This document shows positions 1 to 8,740 of a DNA stretch of 64,000 nt, in pieces. Each line of letters opens with the position of its first letter. Position 1 is the stretch's first letter. Made by a program: the position numbers and the translations under genes. This DNA comes from Clostridium_AD sp036569345 (GTDB lineage: Bacteria > Bacillota > Clostridia > Clostridiales > Clostridiaceae), in assembly GCF_036569345.1 (NCBI RefSeq), contig NZ_DATCQT010000172.1, forward strand, positions 15,617 through 79,616, written 5' to 3'. The notes beneath the pieces were generated by a model that was not told the DNA's origin, did not search any database, and saw nothing but the letters and a program-made list of their open reading frames with translations.

Positions 1-346
1 GATATGGTTTCTGACCACCATCATATATGGTTATGATAGCTAAATTTTTACTTTGATGTACTACAAACTCTATAGATACTGGAATAGGTGGTTCACATCT
101 TGAACTAATAATTTGTTGTATTTGTTCTTCTTTAAACTCATAATCATTAATGCCTATAATTATTTTTGTTTTATCTTCCACTCCAATAATAATGTATCCT
201 CTTCCTCCACGGGAGTTTGCTATAGCACATACGTCCTTAGCTAATTCCTTTTTACCACTTTCCATTAATATATCAATTTTCAACTTATAATCTAATTTTG
301 TACCCTCATCCCTCTTTAACAACAAACTAATTCTTTTGGTATCCAT
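1..346 (-). CDS. AlbA_2 (Schlafen-like) domain protein, N-terminal part, cut by window edge
   Basis: The minus-strand reading frame starts at an ATG at 346 behind a GGGGTGA ribosome binding site and stays open to the first base, giving about 115 N-terminal residues. The sequence has the AlbA_2 / divergent AAA-4 pattern: an opening E-G-T-K-L-D-Y-K segment, a KELAKDVCAIANSRGG helix-loop near residue 33, then GYIIIGVEDKT and IIGIND strands. Proteins with this domain are often DNA-binding regulators with a C-terminal helix-turn-helix or ATPase region, which lies outside the window here. Function is unknown. It is separated from the gerKC end by an intergenic hairpin. Confidence 0.75.
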   Translation of the reverse strand, partial: MDTKRISLLLKRDEGTKLDYKLKIDILMESGKKELAKDVCAIANSRGGRGYIIIGVEDKTKIIIGINDYEFKEEQIQQIISSRCEPPIPVSIEFVVHQSKNLAIITIYDGGQKPY

Positions 347-420
347 ATATTTCACCCCAAACGCGCTATAATAATATATTATGTTTAAAGTTATACAATG
401 TTCAAATATAATTATAGTTT

Positions 421-458
421 ACAACAAAAGACGATGGAATACCATCGCCTTTTGTTGT
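421..458. terminator. inverted repeat between gerKC and the AlbA_2 gene
   Basis: A 17-bp stem with one mismatch (ACAACAAAAG at 421-430 pairs with 449-458, CGATGG with CCATCG) closes a 4-nt loop. It lies 29 bp past the gerKC stop and is the likely end of the gerKA-gerKC transcript. No long T-tract follows, so termination is probable rather than certain. Confidence 0.6.
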
Positions 459-486
459 ATAAAAGAAATCATATATTCAAAACAAA

Positions 487-1614
487 CTATTGAAAATTTT
501 TAGTATCCCCAATGTTCATTATTTGTACTTTTACTTCCATCTTTAACTCAGTTTTATTAATAATATCACCTTGAATTTTTATTTTGGGGTACTTTTCATC
601 AAATTGTTCCTGTATATCAAAAATATCCACTCCTAATCCCTTATATTTTGCAAATATAGAGTTACATGCATCTTCAATATTTTTTTCTGCTTGTTCTTGA
701 ATTTTATTGATATTCTCCTTTGTAAATACAATACTTTTTTGAGCCTCCCCAAAATCCACCTTAACTTTAATCTGCTTTTTTAAATGAACAATCTTACCAT
801 CATAGCTAACTTCTGTCTTAGTTTTACTTTTTAAAATTTCTAAAGTTACAAATTTGTTAATATCAAGAGGGTTAGTTACTTCTAAGGTACCACCTGAAAT
901 ATCATTTATTAAGAAACTAAAACCTTCACCTTCACCTCTTTCTAATATACTAATCATCCTATCATTTTTAATTACTGCTCCACCGTTTATTTCTAATTTT
1001 GCATCTATAGCATCTTTTTTAATATCTATTATAGGTACTACATTTGCTTTATCGCCAAATGTTCTTTGATTGTAAAAATCATTAAAGGTTAATGTGATAG
1101 CTCTTGAAGTTGTTTTAATATTTTCTATAATTTGCACTAAAAGTAATCCAATATATTTTTCTTGAACAATATCAATCTTCATGAGTTTCTCTGGATCCCC
1201 TACATATACTGCAATATACGGCCTTAAAAGTAATTCTTCATCACGGTCTAAAAAATCTATAAAATCTTCAACGCCATATTCCGCAGCCGCTTGAGTAAAT
1301 ATTATGGCTTTATTTTGTGTCCAATTTAATTTATAACTAGCAATAGCATTCATATCTCTAACGGCTTCAAACATTGTTTTACCATTTCCTTTAAATAAGA
1401 TTCTTTTGTCCATCCCTGCACCCGCTGATGCTGATCCTCTAACTCCCTTAAAGACTTCAGCATACAAGATAGGATTTCCATTATGATCCACATCTATCAT
1501 CACGGCAGTAACAAATAAAACCCTATTAATATCCTTATAACTAAAACATGATGACATAATAAAACAATTCATTATTATACAAGTCATAACTAATATTTTT
1601 TTACACTTATTCAT
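487..1614 (-). CDS. gerKC: Spore germination lipoprotein, Ger(x)C family (germinant receptor C subunit)
   Basis: This is the C subunit of a GerA-type nutrient germinant receptor, a lipoprotein on the outer face of the spore inner membrane that acts with A and B subunits. The start chosen is the ATG at 1614, which overlaps the gerKA stop by 8 bp and has AGGGATG upstream; a TTG at 1632 is possible but lacks spacing. The N-terminus is a lipoprotein signal: Lys residues, a hydrophobic stretch, then lipobox I-M-S-S-C with Cys23 as lipidation site. The rest (about 350 residues) is the Ger(x)C domain, of usual length (about 375 aa). It is cotranscribed with gerKA. The symbol follows the clostridial gerKA-KC / gerKB arrangement. 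Confidence 0.9.
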   Translation of the reverse strand: MNKCKKILVMTCIIMNCFIMSSCFSYKDINRVLFVTAVMIDVDHNGNPILYAEVFKGVRGSASAGAGMDKRILFKGNGKTMFEAVRDMNAIASYKLNWTQNKAIIFTQAAAEYGVEDFIDFLDRDEELLLRPYIAVYVGDPEKLMKIDIVQEKYIGLLLVQIIENIKTTSRAITLTFNDFYNQRTFGDKANVVPIIDIKKDAIDAKLEINGGAVIKNDRMISILERGEGEGFSFLINDISGGTLEVTNPLDINKFVTLEILKSKTKTEVSYDGKIVHLKKQIKVKVDFGEAQKSIVFTKENINKIQEQAEKNIEDACNSIFAKYKGLGVDIFDIQEQFDEKYPKIKIQGDIINKTELKMEVKVQIMNIGDTKNFQ

Positions 1615-3013
1615 TATAGTCATCCCTATCAAAAATACTATTAGATATTTTACTAAGATCTTTTCTATATAATAAATCCTTAAATTTAAAACTTTCTAAT
1701 GTACCTAATGGAAATAAATATGGATATCCGCAACTTTCAAGTCCCGCCATATGTGAAATAAAAATAAAAAATGCAATGTAAAATCCTGGGAGTCCTAGAA
1801 CTGCAGAAAATATAATAATAATTATATTCCATATGGATAGTGCTCCGTAAAGCTTAGGCACTAAAAATGAAGCTATAGACGATAGTGCCACAATTACTAT
1901 AGTACTTTGTGATGCTAAACCTGCTCCAACTGCAGCATCCCCTAAAACTAAGGCCCCAACAATACTCATTGCCTGACCTATTGATTGAGGTAATCTTATT
2001 CCTGCCTCTCTAAGTAATTGAAAGAAAAAAGTCATTAATAATAACTCTAAAATAGTAGGAAGGGGTATGTCAGCTCTAGAATTTGCGAGTTTTAAAGTGA
2101 TTGCCGTTGGGATAAGCGAAAAATGATAAGTAGAAAAGGCCAAATATAGCCCCGACAAAAGGCTAGCAATGCAGAAACTAACCACTCTCATAATTCTTGA
2201 AATATTAGAAAAATACATATTTGAATAATAATCATCTGGTGTTTGAAAATTATCTATAAAAAAATATGGTGCAGTAATTACAAAAGGAGTTCCATCTACA
2301 ATTATTGCTATTTTACCTTCTAACAACTTTGCTGCTGCAACATCTGGTTTTTCGGTACTTCCTATTGTGTCAAAAGCTGTGTGCTTATTTTTTAATTCCT
2401 CTTCAATATAATTCGTGTCTAATATAAACTCTAATTTTATATTAGTCACCTTTTTTCTTATATAATCAACAAGCTTCTTAGGTGCCACACCTTCTATGTA
2501 GCATATTATAGTTACTGTATTAGATTTATCGCCTAAAATTATGGTCTCGAATTTCAACCCTGGATTTTTTATTTTTCGTCTTATTAGCGATACATTATCT
2601 ACAAAAGCCTCCGTAAATCCTTCTCTCGGCCCTTTAATTACATTTTCTGTAGGGGGTACTGCCACAGACCGCCTCACATACCCTTTAGCCTCACAATAAA
2701 ATGATTTATCAGTAAAAGAAAATATTAGAACCAAATCTCCAGATAATATATGGTATACAGCATCTTCATTACTATTAACATCTCCAATACTGTTAGCTGG
2801 TAGTACCTCTTTCTTTATATACTCTAAATCTATAGTTTCAATTTTATGCCTTATTAGAGGATTAAATATATACTCACTAATAAATTTAGAATCACACAAA
2901 TCATCAATAAATACACCGTATATTATTCCTACAGAACATTTTATCTCTCTGTACTTTACATCATAACTATTCTTTAATTTTTCTTTAATATAATCAATAT
3001 TTATCTTTTCCAT
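1607..3013 (-). CDS. gerKA: Spore germination protein, GerA family (germinant receptor A subunit)
   Basis: A subunit of the germinant receptor. The first 250 or so residues form a soluble domain. The C-terminal half is a membrane domain of about 4-5 segments with the family hallmark R-E-A-G-I-R-L-P-Q-S-I-G near residue 345, then G-A-L-V-L-G-D-A-A-V, and a conserved C-G-Y-P-Y near the end. The ATG at 3013 is preferred: GGGTGA sits 7 bases upstream, and the in-frame GTG at 3022 is part of that site. Length 468 aa is normal for the family. First gene of gerKA-gerKC, divergent from gerKB as in Clostridium perfringens. Ligand cannot be read from the sequence. Confidence 0.93.
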   Translation of the reverse strand: MEKINIDYIKEKLKNSYDVKYREIKCSVGIIYGVFIDDLCDSKFISEYIFNPLIRHKIETIDLEYIKKEVLPANSIGDVNSNEDAVYHILSGDLVLIFSFTDKSFYCEAKGYVRRSVAVPPTENVIKGPREGFTEAFVDNVSLIRRKIKNPGLKFETIILGDKSNTVTIICYIEGVAPKKLVDYIRKKVTNIKLEFILDTNYIEEELKNKHTAFDTIGSTEKPDVAAAKLLEGKIAIIVDGTPFVITAPYFFIDNFQTPDDYYSNMYFSNISRIMRVVSFCIASLLSGLYLAFSTYHFSLIPTAITLKLANSRADIPLPTILELLLMTFFFQLLREAGIRLPQSIGQAMSIVGALVLGDAAVGAGLASQSTIVIVALSSIASFLVPKLYGALSIWNIIIIIFSAVLGLPGFYIAFFIFISHMAGLESCGYPYLFPLGTLESFKFKDLLYRKDLSKISNSIFDRDDYNE

Positions 3014-3037
3014 TTTAATCACCCAATTTATTGTTTG

Positions 3038-3090
3038 TAATGTTCAAGTTTAATATTCTAGAATTTTTTAATATTTAAGTCTAATATTCT
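3038..3090. repeat. two 22-bp imperfect direct repeats in the gerKA/gerKB divergent promoter region
   Basis: Copies at 3038-3059 and 3069-3090 match at 19 of 22 positions with a 31-bp period. They lie just upstream of gerKA, between the divergent operons. The spacing of about three helical turns would suit two sites for one regulator, but they are AT-rich and this is inference. Confidence 0.45.
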
Positions 3091-3173
3091 GAAATAGGGA
3101 AATACTACTAATAAGATACAAATTTTAATTATACTGTGTAAAATCAAAAACAGAAAGGGGGCACGAAGATAAA

Positions 3174-4265
3174 ATGGATAAGTTAAATACAAAACATTTG
3201 ATGTTCATAATATGGGGAACCTCTATCGTAGCGATGAAAACTTACCCAAATGTATTCATTGTAAATGGAGGTAGAGATTCCTGGATTGCTGTTATTATTG
3301 CCTCTATTTTCTTATTTATTTATTTCATTTATTTACTTTTCGTTTGTAAAAAGACTAATTGCTATGATATGGATAAAATATACCATAAAGCTTTAGGTAA
3401 AACTACTGGAGACATTTTTTTAATTTTATTTATTATAACTTTGATTGTAAGCCTAATAGAAAGTTCCTCAGTAGAGGCAAATGCCATGCACTTAAATATA
3501 CTTTCAGCTACTCCGCCTTGGTTTTTACTCTTGTTTATATTAATACCTGCCATATATATTACAAAAAAGGGTACGAGGGCAATAATTATAGTTACTATTA
3601 TTGGTATATCCCTTATTATGTTTGCAGGTATAAACCTAGCAATTCTTACAGCTAAATATAAAAAATATAGTTACTTACTTCCTATAATGGCGAATGGAGT
3701 AAGCAAATCTTTTGTTTTATCTATAATAAAGGCACTAGGATGTTATGGTAGTATAGCTATTTGCATTCCATTTTTCTCTAAAGTATATAATAAATCAAAA
3801 ATTACAAAACATTGCATTATTGCAATATTGATTGTAATACAAATGGAGATTTTCGCAAGTATAGGTCTTTTAAGTACCTTCTCCATAGCTAGAGTTTTGT
3901 CCCTTAATTATCCCAAGCTCATACAAACCCAGTTAGTAGATTATTTCAGCATTATAGAGGGAGGAGAGTTTTATGTAATGCTTCAAATGGTAGGTGGATG
4001 GTTTATAAAATATGTATTAGCGCTAAATGCTATACTACTATTATCTAAAAAACTTTCTTTCTTCAATAAATACTGGATATATATGATTACTTTATTTGTA
4101 TTCATAATTTCCTATTTCATTTCTGCTAAAGTATTAATATTATATAAATTTTTAAATATATACGTCTATTTTTCTGTAGTGAGTTTCATATTGATACCAA
4201 CAATAATTTTTAGTGTATTCTATATTAAAACAAAAAATGCTTCTAAAGCATATCCTAAAAAATAG
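3174..4265 (+). CDS. gerKB: Spore germination permease, GerAB family (germinant receptor B subunit)
   Basis: B subunit of the germinant receptor, a multi-pass membrane protein of the APC superfamily that probably contacts the germinant. The 363 residues contain about ten hydrophobic segments. The N-terminus (K-H-L-M-F-I-I-W-G-T-S-I-V) corresponds to the usual opening of GerAB permeases. AGAAAGGGGG precedes the ATG, a little further away than usual. Transcribed opposite to gerKA-gerKC, matching the C. perfringens layout in which gerKB is a separate unit. A terminator-like hairpin follows. Confidence 0.92.
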   Translation: MDKLNTKHLMFIIWGTSIVAMKTYPNVFIVNGGRDSWIAVIIASIFLFIYFIYLLFVCKKTNCYDMDKIYHKALGKTTGDIFLILFIITLIVSLIESSSVEANAMHLNILSATPPWFLLLFILIPAIYITKKGTRAIIIVTIIGISLIMFAGINLAILTAKYKKYSYLLPIMANGVSKSFVLSIIKALGCYGSIAICIPFFSKVYNKSKITKHCIIAILIVIQMEIFASIGLLSTFSIARVLSLNYPKLIQTQLVDYFSIIEGGEFYVMLQMVGGWFIKYVLALNAILLLSKKLSFFNKYWIYMITLFVFIISYFISAKVLILYKFLNIYVYFSVVSFILIPTIIFSVFYIKTKNASKAYPKK

Positions 4266-4300
4266 AGTATCATACTGATTAATTGTTTTAAATATGATTA

Positions 4301-4352
4301 AAAAAAGAGCCATCTCGCAATAGAAATTTCTATTTTGAGACAGCCATTTTTT
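4301..4352. terminator. bidirectional terminator between gerKB and the ECF S component
   Basis: Imperfect hairpin (stem 4309-4344, ATAGAAA/TTTCTAT core) flanked by A-run on the left and T-run on the right, so it can stop transcription from both converging genes. Confidence 0.7.
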
Positions 4353-4353
4353 A

Positions 4354-4896
4354 CTAATTTATAAATCCATGTTTTTTATTATATTTAACCAAAGTCATGG
4401 ATAATGGCAATGCAAGGGCAATGCCAACAATAATTTGACCTATATTTGCAGGAATGTCTGCAAGCGCTAGTAGTGCATTGTTTGAAATTAGTTTGTATAC
4501 TATAAAACCTGAAAGTAAATACCCCAAAACCATCCATGCACCCGCAACTACAAATGCTAATAGATTGTTCCACAAATTATCTCCTTTATACCCAGTTCTG
4601 TATGCTATCACAGCTGTAATATATGCCATTCCACCTTTTACAATCAGTGTAAACGGTGCCCAGTAGAACCAAGGTGTTGTTAAATCAAATATAGTCATGC
4701 CAAGTGCAGCAGCTATAACGCCCTTTTTCTTTCCTAGTAATATGGCAGCTAGATATACCATACTATCTCCTACATGGAATACAGCGCTGTTTCCAACGGG
4801 TATTTTTATTAGATATGTTGCAATGTATATAATAGCGGACATAATTCCAATTTGTACTATGTCAATTGTTTTTATTGCTGATACTCTATTTTCCAT
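4354..4896 (-). CDS. ECF transporter S component (substrate-binding membrane subunit)
   Basis: A 180-aa integral membrane protein with about five to six hydrophobic segments. The pattern G-I-M-S-A-I-I-Y-I, then V-F-H-V-G-D-S-M-V-Y-L-A-A-I-L-L-G, then A-L-G-M-T-I-F-D-L, and a C-terminal A-D-I-P-A-N-I-G-Q, is that of COG4720-like S components of energy-coupling-factor vitamin importers. These use a shared EcfA1/A2/T energising module encoded elsewhere. The substrate is not determinable; relatives are predicted for thiamine precursors or other vitamins, but no TPP or other riboswitch is visible upstream. GGGGGAGAAA directly precedes the ATG. Monocistronic. Confidence 0.8.
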   Translation of the reverse strand: MENRVSAIKTIDIVQIGIMSAIIYIATYLIKIPVGNSAVFHVGDSMVYLAAILLGKKKGVIAAALGMTIFDLTTPWFYWAPFTLIVKGGMAYITAVIAYRTGYKGDNLWNNLLAFVVAGAWMVLGYLLSGFIVYKLISNNALLALADIPANIGQIIVGIALALPLSMTLVKYNKKHGFIN

Positions 4897-5156
4897 TTTC
4901 TCCCCCTACGCTTTTAATTTAAATACAATTTAATTTTCAATATTTTTAAGCTTTACTCTATTACTATTATATACAATAACTATAATTTATCAAATGTATG
5001 CATACACTATTTTTAAATTTAATTTCATATTTCTTTTTGCATATACATTGCTTAAGTAATACATACTATATATGATATTTATATAGTTTAATCATTAAAC
5101 ATAGATATAATTCAATTCAAACCATTTTAATGAATTAATCTGCTCAAGTAGATAAG

Positions 5157-5213
5157 CTACTCTAGTAGAAGAGCTCTACTCTAGTAGACGAGTCCTACTC
5201 TAGTAGAAGAATC
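5157..5213. repeat. three tandem 19-bp units with a palindromic core, upstream of a small membrane protein
   Basis: Units at 5157-5175, 5176-5194 and 5195-5213 each begin with CTACTCTAGTAG, in which CTACT and AGTAG are reverse complements around CT; the following 7 bases vary slightly. A degenerate fourth copy (AAGTAGATAAG) precedes them at about 5146. The array ends 60 bp before the start of the 51-aa ORF. The rest of 4897-5272 is AT-rich with nothing else recognised. Confidence 0.8.
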
Positions 5214-5272
5214 TACCTTAATAAATTTTAGAATTTCATTAAATTGTTATTTTGATAAATGGAGGTTAAAAT

Positions 5273-5428
5273 ATGCCTTTTTTACGTTGGTTAGGTGGAT
5301 TTGTAGTGTTATTTTGGTTGATGGGAGTACTTTTTAGTAAAGGTGGAAGTTTAATTAATATTCTACTTGTAATTGCTACAATTGTATTTGTAATTGACGT
5401 ATTATCTAACAAAAGAAAAACCATGTAA
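5273..5428 (+). CDS. lmo0937-family small membrane protein (51 aa)
   Basis: Two hydrophobic segments (residues about 7-22 and 28-44) separated by S-K-G-G-S, with W-L at the start and a Lys/Arg-rich tail (N-K-R-K-T). This L-x-W-L-G-G-F-x-V-x-F-W-L-x-G-V-L pattern is that of the lmo0937 family of about 50-aa membrane proteins in Firmicutes, whose function is not known. An excellent GGAGG site lies 7 bases before the ATG, and a strong terminator follows 19 bp after the stop, so it is a complete monocistronic unit. The 19-bp tandem array lies in or just before its leader. Confidence 0.85.
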   Translation: MPFLRWLGGFVVLFWLMGVLFSKGGSLINILLVIATIVFVIDVLSNKRKTM

Positions 5429-5447
5429 TAAAAAATATTAAACGCAG

Positions 5448-5480
5448 AAAAATCTCTTGAAATTATTTCAAGAGATTTTT
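5448..5480 (+). terminator. rho-independent terminator
   Basis: Sixteen-bp perfect stem (AAAAATCTCTTGAAAT) with a 1-nt centre, followed by T-rich sequence. It serves the small membrane protein and, read on the minus strand, also lies near the end of prfC only 14 bp away. Confidence 0.85.
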
Positions 5481-5494
5481 CTTTTATTTTCATA

Positions 5495-7096
5495 TTAGTC
5501 GTTATTTTTACTTACATCTGATAAAATCAAGCCTTTATTATGCTCTAACGCCCAACTAATACCCCAATCATTTTGGAATAATAATAGGTCTCTATCCTTA
5601 AAATCTTTAACTAATCTAGCATCACTAGTCAAGTTAAGTTTTTCTTTATCTAATTTACTATTTTCAATCCACCTTATATGATTAAACGCTAACCTTTCAA
5701 TTTTAATATCTACACCATATTCATTTTTAAGTCTGAATTCTAGTACTTCAAACTGTAATACCCCTACAACTCCCACTATAATTTGTTCAATCCCTATATG
5801 AAGTTCCTTAAATACTTGGATTGCACCTTCTTGAGCTATTTGGGTTACTCCCTTAATAAATTGCTTTCTCTTCATAGTATCAACAGTTCTCACTCTTGCA
5901 AAATGTTCTGGAGCAAAAGTTGGTATTCCCTCAAACTGAAATTTATTAGAAGAAGAACATATCGTATCTCCTATGCTAAATATACCTGGATCAAATACTC
6001 CAATAATATCGCCCGCATAAGCCTTATCCACTATTTCCCTCTCTTGTGCTAAAAATTGTTGAGGTTGCGCTAATTTTATTTTATTACCACCTTGCACATG
6101 ATAAACATCCATGCCTTTTTCAAACTCACCAGAACAAATCCTCATAAAAGCAATTCTATCCCTGTGAGCTTTATTCATATTAGCCTGAATTTTAAATACG
6201 AAAGCAGAAAAGTCTTTACTAAAAACATCAATTTTTCCTATGCTTGAATTTCTTGGTAGTGGAGATGATGTTAACTTTAAAAAGTTATCTAAAAATGGTT
6301 CAACCCCAAAATTAGTTGAAGCGCTTCCAAAAAATACTGGTGTAAGCTCCCCATTAGCTACTTTTACTAGATCAAAATCATCTCCCGCTACATCTAAAAG
6401 CTCCATATCTTCCATAAGCTTTTTATATAGATCATCTCCAATAAGTTCAATTGCCTTTTCATCATTAACATTTATTTTTGTTTCTTTAGCTTCAATTTGG
6501 CCATGTTTACCATCATCAAAAACAATGATTTCCTTTGTACGTCTATCGTAAACACCTTTAAAATCTACGCCACAACCTATAGGCCAATTCATTGGATAAG
6601 ATCTAATTCCAAACTCATTCTCGATTTCTTCCATAAGTTCAAAGATATCTCTAGTTTCTCTATCCATCTTGTTAATAAAGGTAAAGATAGGTATTTCTCT
6701 AATGCTACATACATGGAATAGTTTTCTTGTTTGTGCCTCTACTCCTTTTGCACCATCAATAATCATTACTGCACTATCTGCCGCCATAAGGGTTCTATAA
6801 GTATCTTCACTAAAATCTTGATGCCCTGGTGTATCAAGTATATTTATACAAAAATCATTATAATTAAATTGCATAACTGAAGACGTAACGGAAATACCTC
6901 TTTGTTTTTCTATCTCCATCCAATCAGAAACCGCATGTTTAGTTGTTTTTCTAGCTTTAACTGAACCTGCAAGCCTAATTGCGCCTCCATATAATAATAA
7001 CTTTTCTGTAAGCGTAGTTTTACCAGCATCAGGATGGGAAATTATAGCAAATGTTCTTCTCTTTTGAATCTCTTTTATGTAATCCGCCAAGATCAT
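5495..7096 (-). CDS. prfC: Peptide chain release factor 3 (RF3)
   Basis: GTPase that removes RF1/RF2 from the ribosome after peptide release. The N-terminus reads R-R-T-F-A-I-I-S-H-P-D-A-G-K-T-T, with the P-loop at residues 20-27, followed by the RF3-typical K-Q-R-G-I-S-V-T-S-S switch, D-T-P-G-H-Q-D-F (G3) and I-N-K-M-D (G4). The start is the ATG at 7096 behind GGAG, matching RF3 homologues; an in-frame start at 7129 would add 11 unmatched residues. 533 aa, normal length. Monocistronic; the upstream region carries the repeat elements described separately. Confidence 0.96.
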   Translation of the reverse strand: MILADYIKEIQKRRTFAIISHPDAGKTTLTEKLLLYGGAIRLAGSVKARKTTKHAVSDWMEIEKQRGISVTSSVMQFNYNDFCINILDTPGHQDFSEDTYRTLMAADSAVMIIDGAKGVEAQTRKLFHVCSIREIPIFTFINKMDRETRDIFELMEEIENEFGIRSYPMNWPIGCGVDFKGVYDRRTKEIIVFDDGKHGQIEAKETKINVNDEKAIELIGDDLYKKLMEDMELLDVAGDDFDLVKVANGELTPVFFGSASTNFGVEPFLDNFLKLTSSPLPRNSSIGKIDVFSKDFSAFVFKIQANMNKAHRDRIAFMRICSGEFEKGMDVYHVQGGNKIKLAQPQQFLAQEREIVDKAYAGDIIGVFDPGIFSIGDTICSSSNKFQFEGIPTFAPEHFARVRTVDTMKRKQFIKGVTQIAQEGAIQVFKELHIGIEQIIVGVVGVLQFEVLEFRLKNEYGVDIKIERLAFNHIRWIENSKLDKEKLNLTSDARLVKDFKDRDLLLFQNDWGISWALEHNKGLILSDVSKNND

Positions 7097-7329
7097 CGCG
7101 CTCCTTTTTTCTTTTTTTGTTATGTACATTTATATATATTTAAGCAACCACTCTCAAAGCTTCTAGTGATTCTAAAATTTCACTTATCATTTCTCTACCT
7201 ATCAATTTTAGCTTTTATCACCATATCTGTCAACTAAGGTTGTACTATAAGTTAATTCCTATACCCTTTATCCTTAAACAACCATACATCACAAATATTA
7301 TATATAATGAATAACCCTTACAACTTCTT

Positions 7330-7379
7330 AGGGCACATAACAACTATTAATAATTGTTATGTGCCCTCAAGAAGCACCC
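7330..7379. repeat. short palindromic repeat unit, copy 1
   Basis: AGGGCACATAACAA and TTGTTATGTGCCCT form a near-perfect palindrome at 7330-7366, followed by a tail containing CACCCA. A close relative lies at 22291-22337, there inserted inside the larger structured repeat. It resembles a REP-like or MITE-like unit: a palindrome with a conserved flank. Confidence 0.65.
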
Positions 7380-7485
7380 ATAGTTACCCGTCAACCAATG
7401 TGAATGCCATCGAATTCTATATTTTACCTTCAATTGGCCTTGCACTTGCACTACCCGTAGGGATCCATTAATAACAGTATGTAAT

Positions 7486-7711
7486 TTCCCCGGAGTGCTT
7501 TGCAATAAGAAGCGAAGAAACATTGAAATTCCATTTAGAAATTCTTCTTTTGCGTAAATAAAATTCTCGTGAGCTTCCACAGGACGTGGAAGCTAGTGAA
7601 CCCGAGACAGGACGTCGAGTGTGAACGGTAGAGAATTTTATTGGAGCAAAAGATTAGAATTTCTTAATGGAATTTTCTGTTTCAAGCTCGTTTGCAAATC
7701 ACGCAGGGGAA
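7486..7711. repeat. large structured inverted-repeat element, copy 1
   Basis: The two ends are reverse complements over about 80 bp with mismatches: TTCCCC/GGGGAA at the tips, then GTG.TTTGCAA / TTGCAAA.CAC, and inner AATAAAATTCTC / GAGAATTTTATT. Between the arms lie a hairpin AGCTTCCAC-AGGAC-GTGGAAGCT and a conserved CCCGAGACAGGACGTCGAG segment. The second copy (22158-22419) has the same layout with paired base changes in the stems. It lies between trpS and prfC and has no convincing ORF. Probably a mobile non-coding element or structured RNA; identity unknown. The remainder of 7097-7485 is AT-rich, with only the small palindrome. Confidence 0.8.
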
Positions 7712-7720
7712 TCTTATACT

Positions 7721-8725
7721 TTACCTTGGTATAAATCCTATTTTCTTTTGCATTTTCCTTAACGTTTTATTAGCAACATAATTAGCTTTCTCCGAGCCTT
7801 TTTTATAAATTTCCTCTAAATAAGCTTTTTTCCCCGTGTATTCGTTAATCTTAATCTGTATAGGTTCAAGTTCTGCAACTATTGCCTCTGCTACATCTTT
7901 TTTAAATTGAGAATAACCTAATCCTTCATATTTTTCTTCTATTTCTTCTACAGACATATTGGTTATAGCCATTAGTATGGTCATTAAATTCTTAACGCCT
8001 AATTGTTCATCATTATACTTAACAACTCCTAAGCTATCTGTAACTGCCCTATTCACTTTTTTTCTTATAACTTCAGGTGGGTCCATTATTAAAATGAATC
8101 CATTTATATTTTCTCCTGATTTAGACATTTTCTTAGTTGGTTCTTGTAAGTCCATTACCTTAGCTCCTGATTTACCTATATATGGTTCAGGTATTACGAA
8201 CGTATCACTATACGTTTTATTAAATCTTTCAGCTATATCTCTTGCAATTTCAAGATGTTGAGTTTGATCTTTTCCTACAGGCACTAAATTAGTTTGATAT
8301 AATAAAATATCTGCTGCCATTAGGACTGGATATGTCAATAATCCTGCTCCTACACTTTCACTATTTTTAGATTTCTCTTTAAATTGGGTCATTCTGCTTA
8401 ATTCCCCCATGTAAGTAGAACAAGTTAAAAGCCAAGCGGCTTCACTATGTGCGGACACATGTGATTGAATAAACATAGTATTTTTCTCAGGATCAATCCC
8501 TGAAGCTAAGTAAATAGCTAATACTTCTAAGGTTCTTTTTCTCAAATCCTTTGGTTCTTGCTTTACTGTTATGGCGTGTAAATCCACCACACAGAAATAA
8601 CATTCATATTCTTCTTGTAATTTAACCCAGTTTTTTATAGCTCCTAAATAATTTCCCAATGTTAATTCACCCGAGGGTTGAATTCCACTAAATATTACTT
8701 TTTTATTATTTTCCAAAATAATCAT
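7721..8725 (-). CDS. trpS: Tryptophanyl-tRNA synthetase
   Basis: Class I aminoacyl-tRNA synthetase charging tRNA-Trp. F-S-G-I-Q-P-S-G-E-L-T-L-G-N-Y-L-G carries the HIGH-equivalent (T-L-G-N, residues 22-25), and K-K-M-S-K-S-G-E-N near residue 200 is the KMSKS loop. 334 aa is the standard length. AGGAG abuts the ATG at 8725, which is too close; a TTG at 8716 sits 9 bases from it and may be the true start, giving 331 aa. The gene is preceded by a T-box leader with a TGG specifier. Confidence 0.97.
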   Translation of the reverse strand: MIILENNKKVIFSGIQPSGELTLGNYLGAIKNWVKLQEEYECYFCVVDLHAITVKQEPKDLRKRTLEVLAIYLASGIDPEKNTMFIQSHVSAHSEAAWLLTCSTYMGELSRMTQFKEKSKNSESVGAGLLTYPVLMAADILLYQTNLVPVGKDQTQHLEIARDIAERFNKTYSDTFVIPEPYIGKSGAKVMDLQEPTKKMSKSGENINGFILIMDPPEVIRKKVNRAVTDSLGVVKYNDEQLGVKNLMTILMAITNMSVEEIEEKYEGLGYSQFKKDVAEAIVAELEPIQIKINEYTGKKAYLEEIYKKGSEKANYVANKTLRKMQKKIGFIPR

Positions 8726-8740
8726 CTCCTAAAATATAAA

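Noticed and set aside
4897..5150. possible TPP or other vitamin riboswitch upstream of the ECF S component
   Set aside because: No CTGAGA / ACCTGA-type or other conserved riboswitch core is present; the leader is short and AT-rich.
5157..5213. 19-bp tandem array as a CRISPR
   Set aside because: Units are contiguous with no spacers and there are no cas genes.
7347..7580. 77-codon ORF in the trpS-prfC gap
   Set aside because: It runs across the palindrome and one arm of the large inverted repeat, has no ribosome site, and the second repeat copy does not keep the frame.
7486..7711. the large repeat as an insertion sequence or group II intron fragment
   Set aside because: No transposase or reverse transcriptase frame and none of the domain V-like sequence; the compensatory stem changes favour a structured non-coding element.
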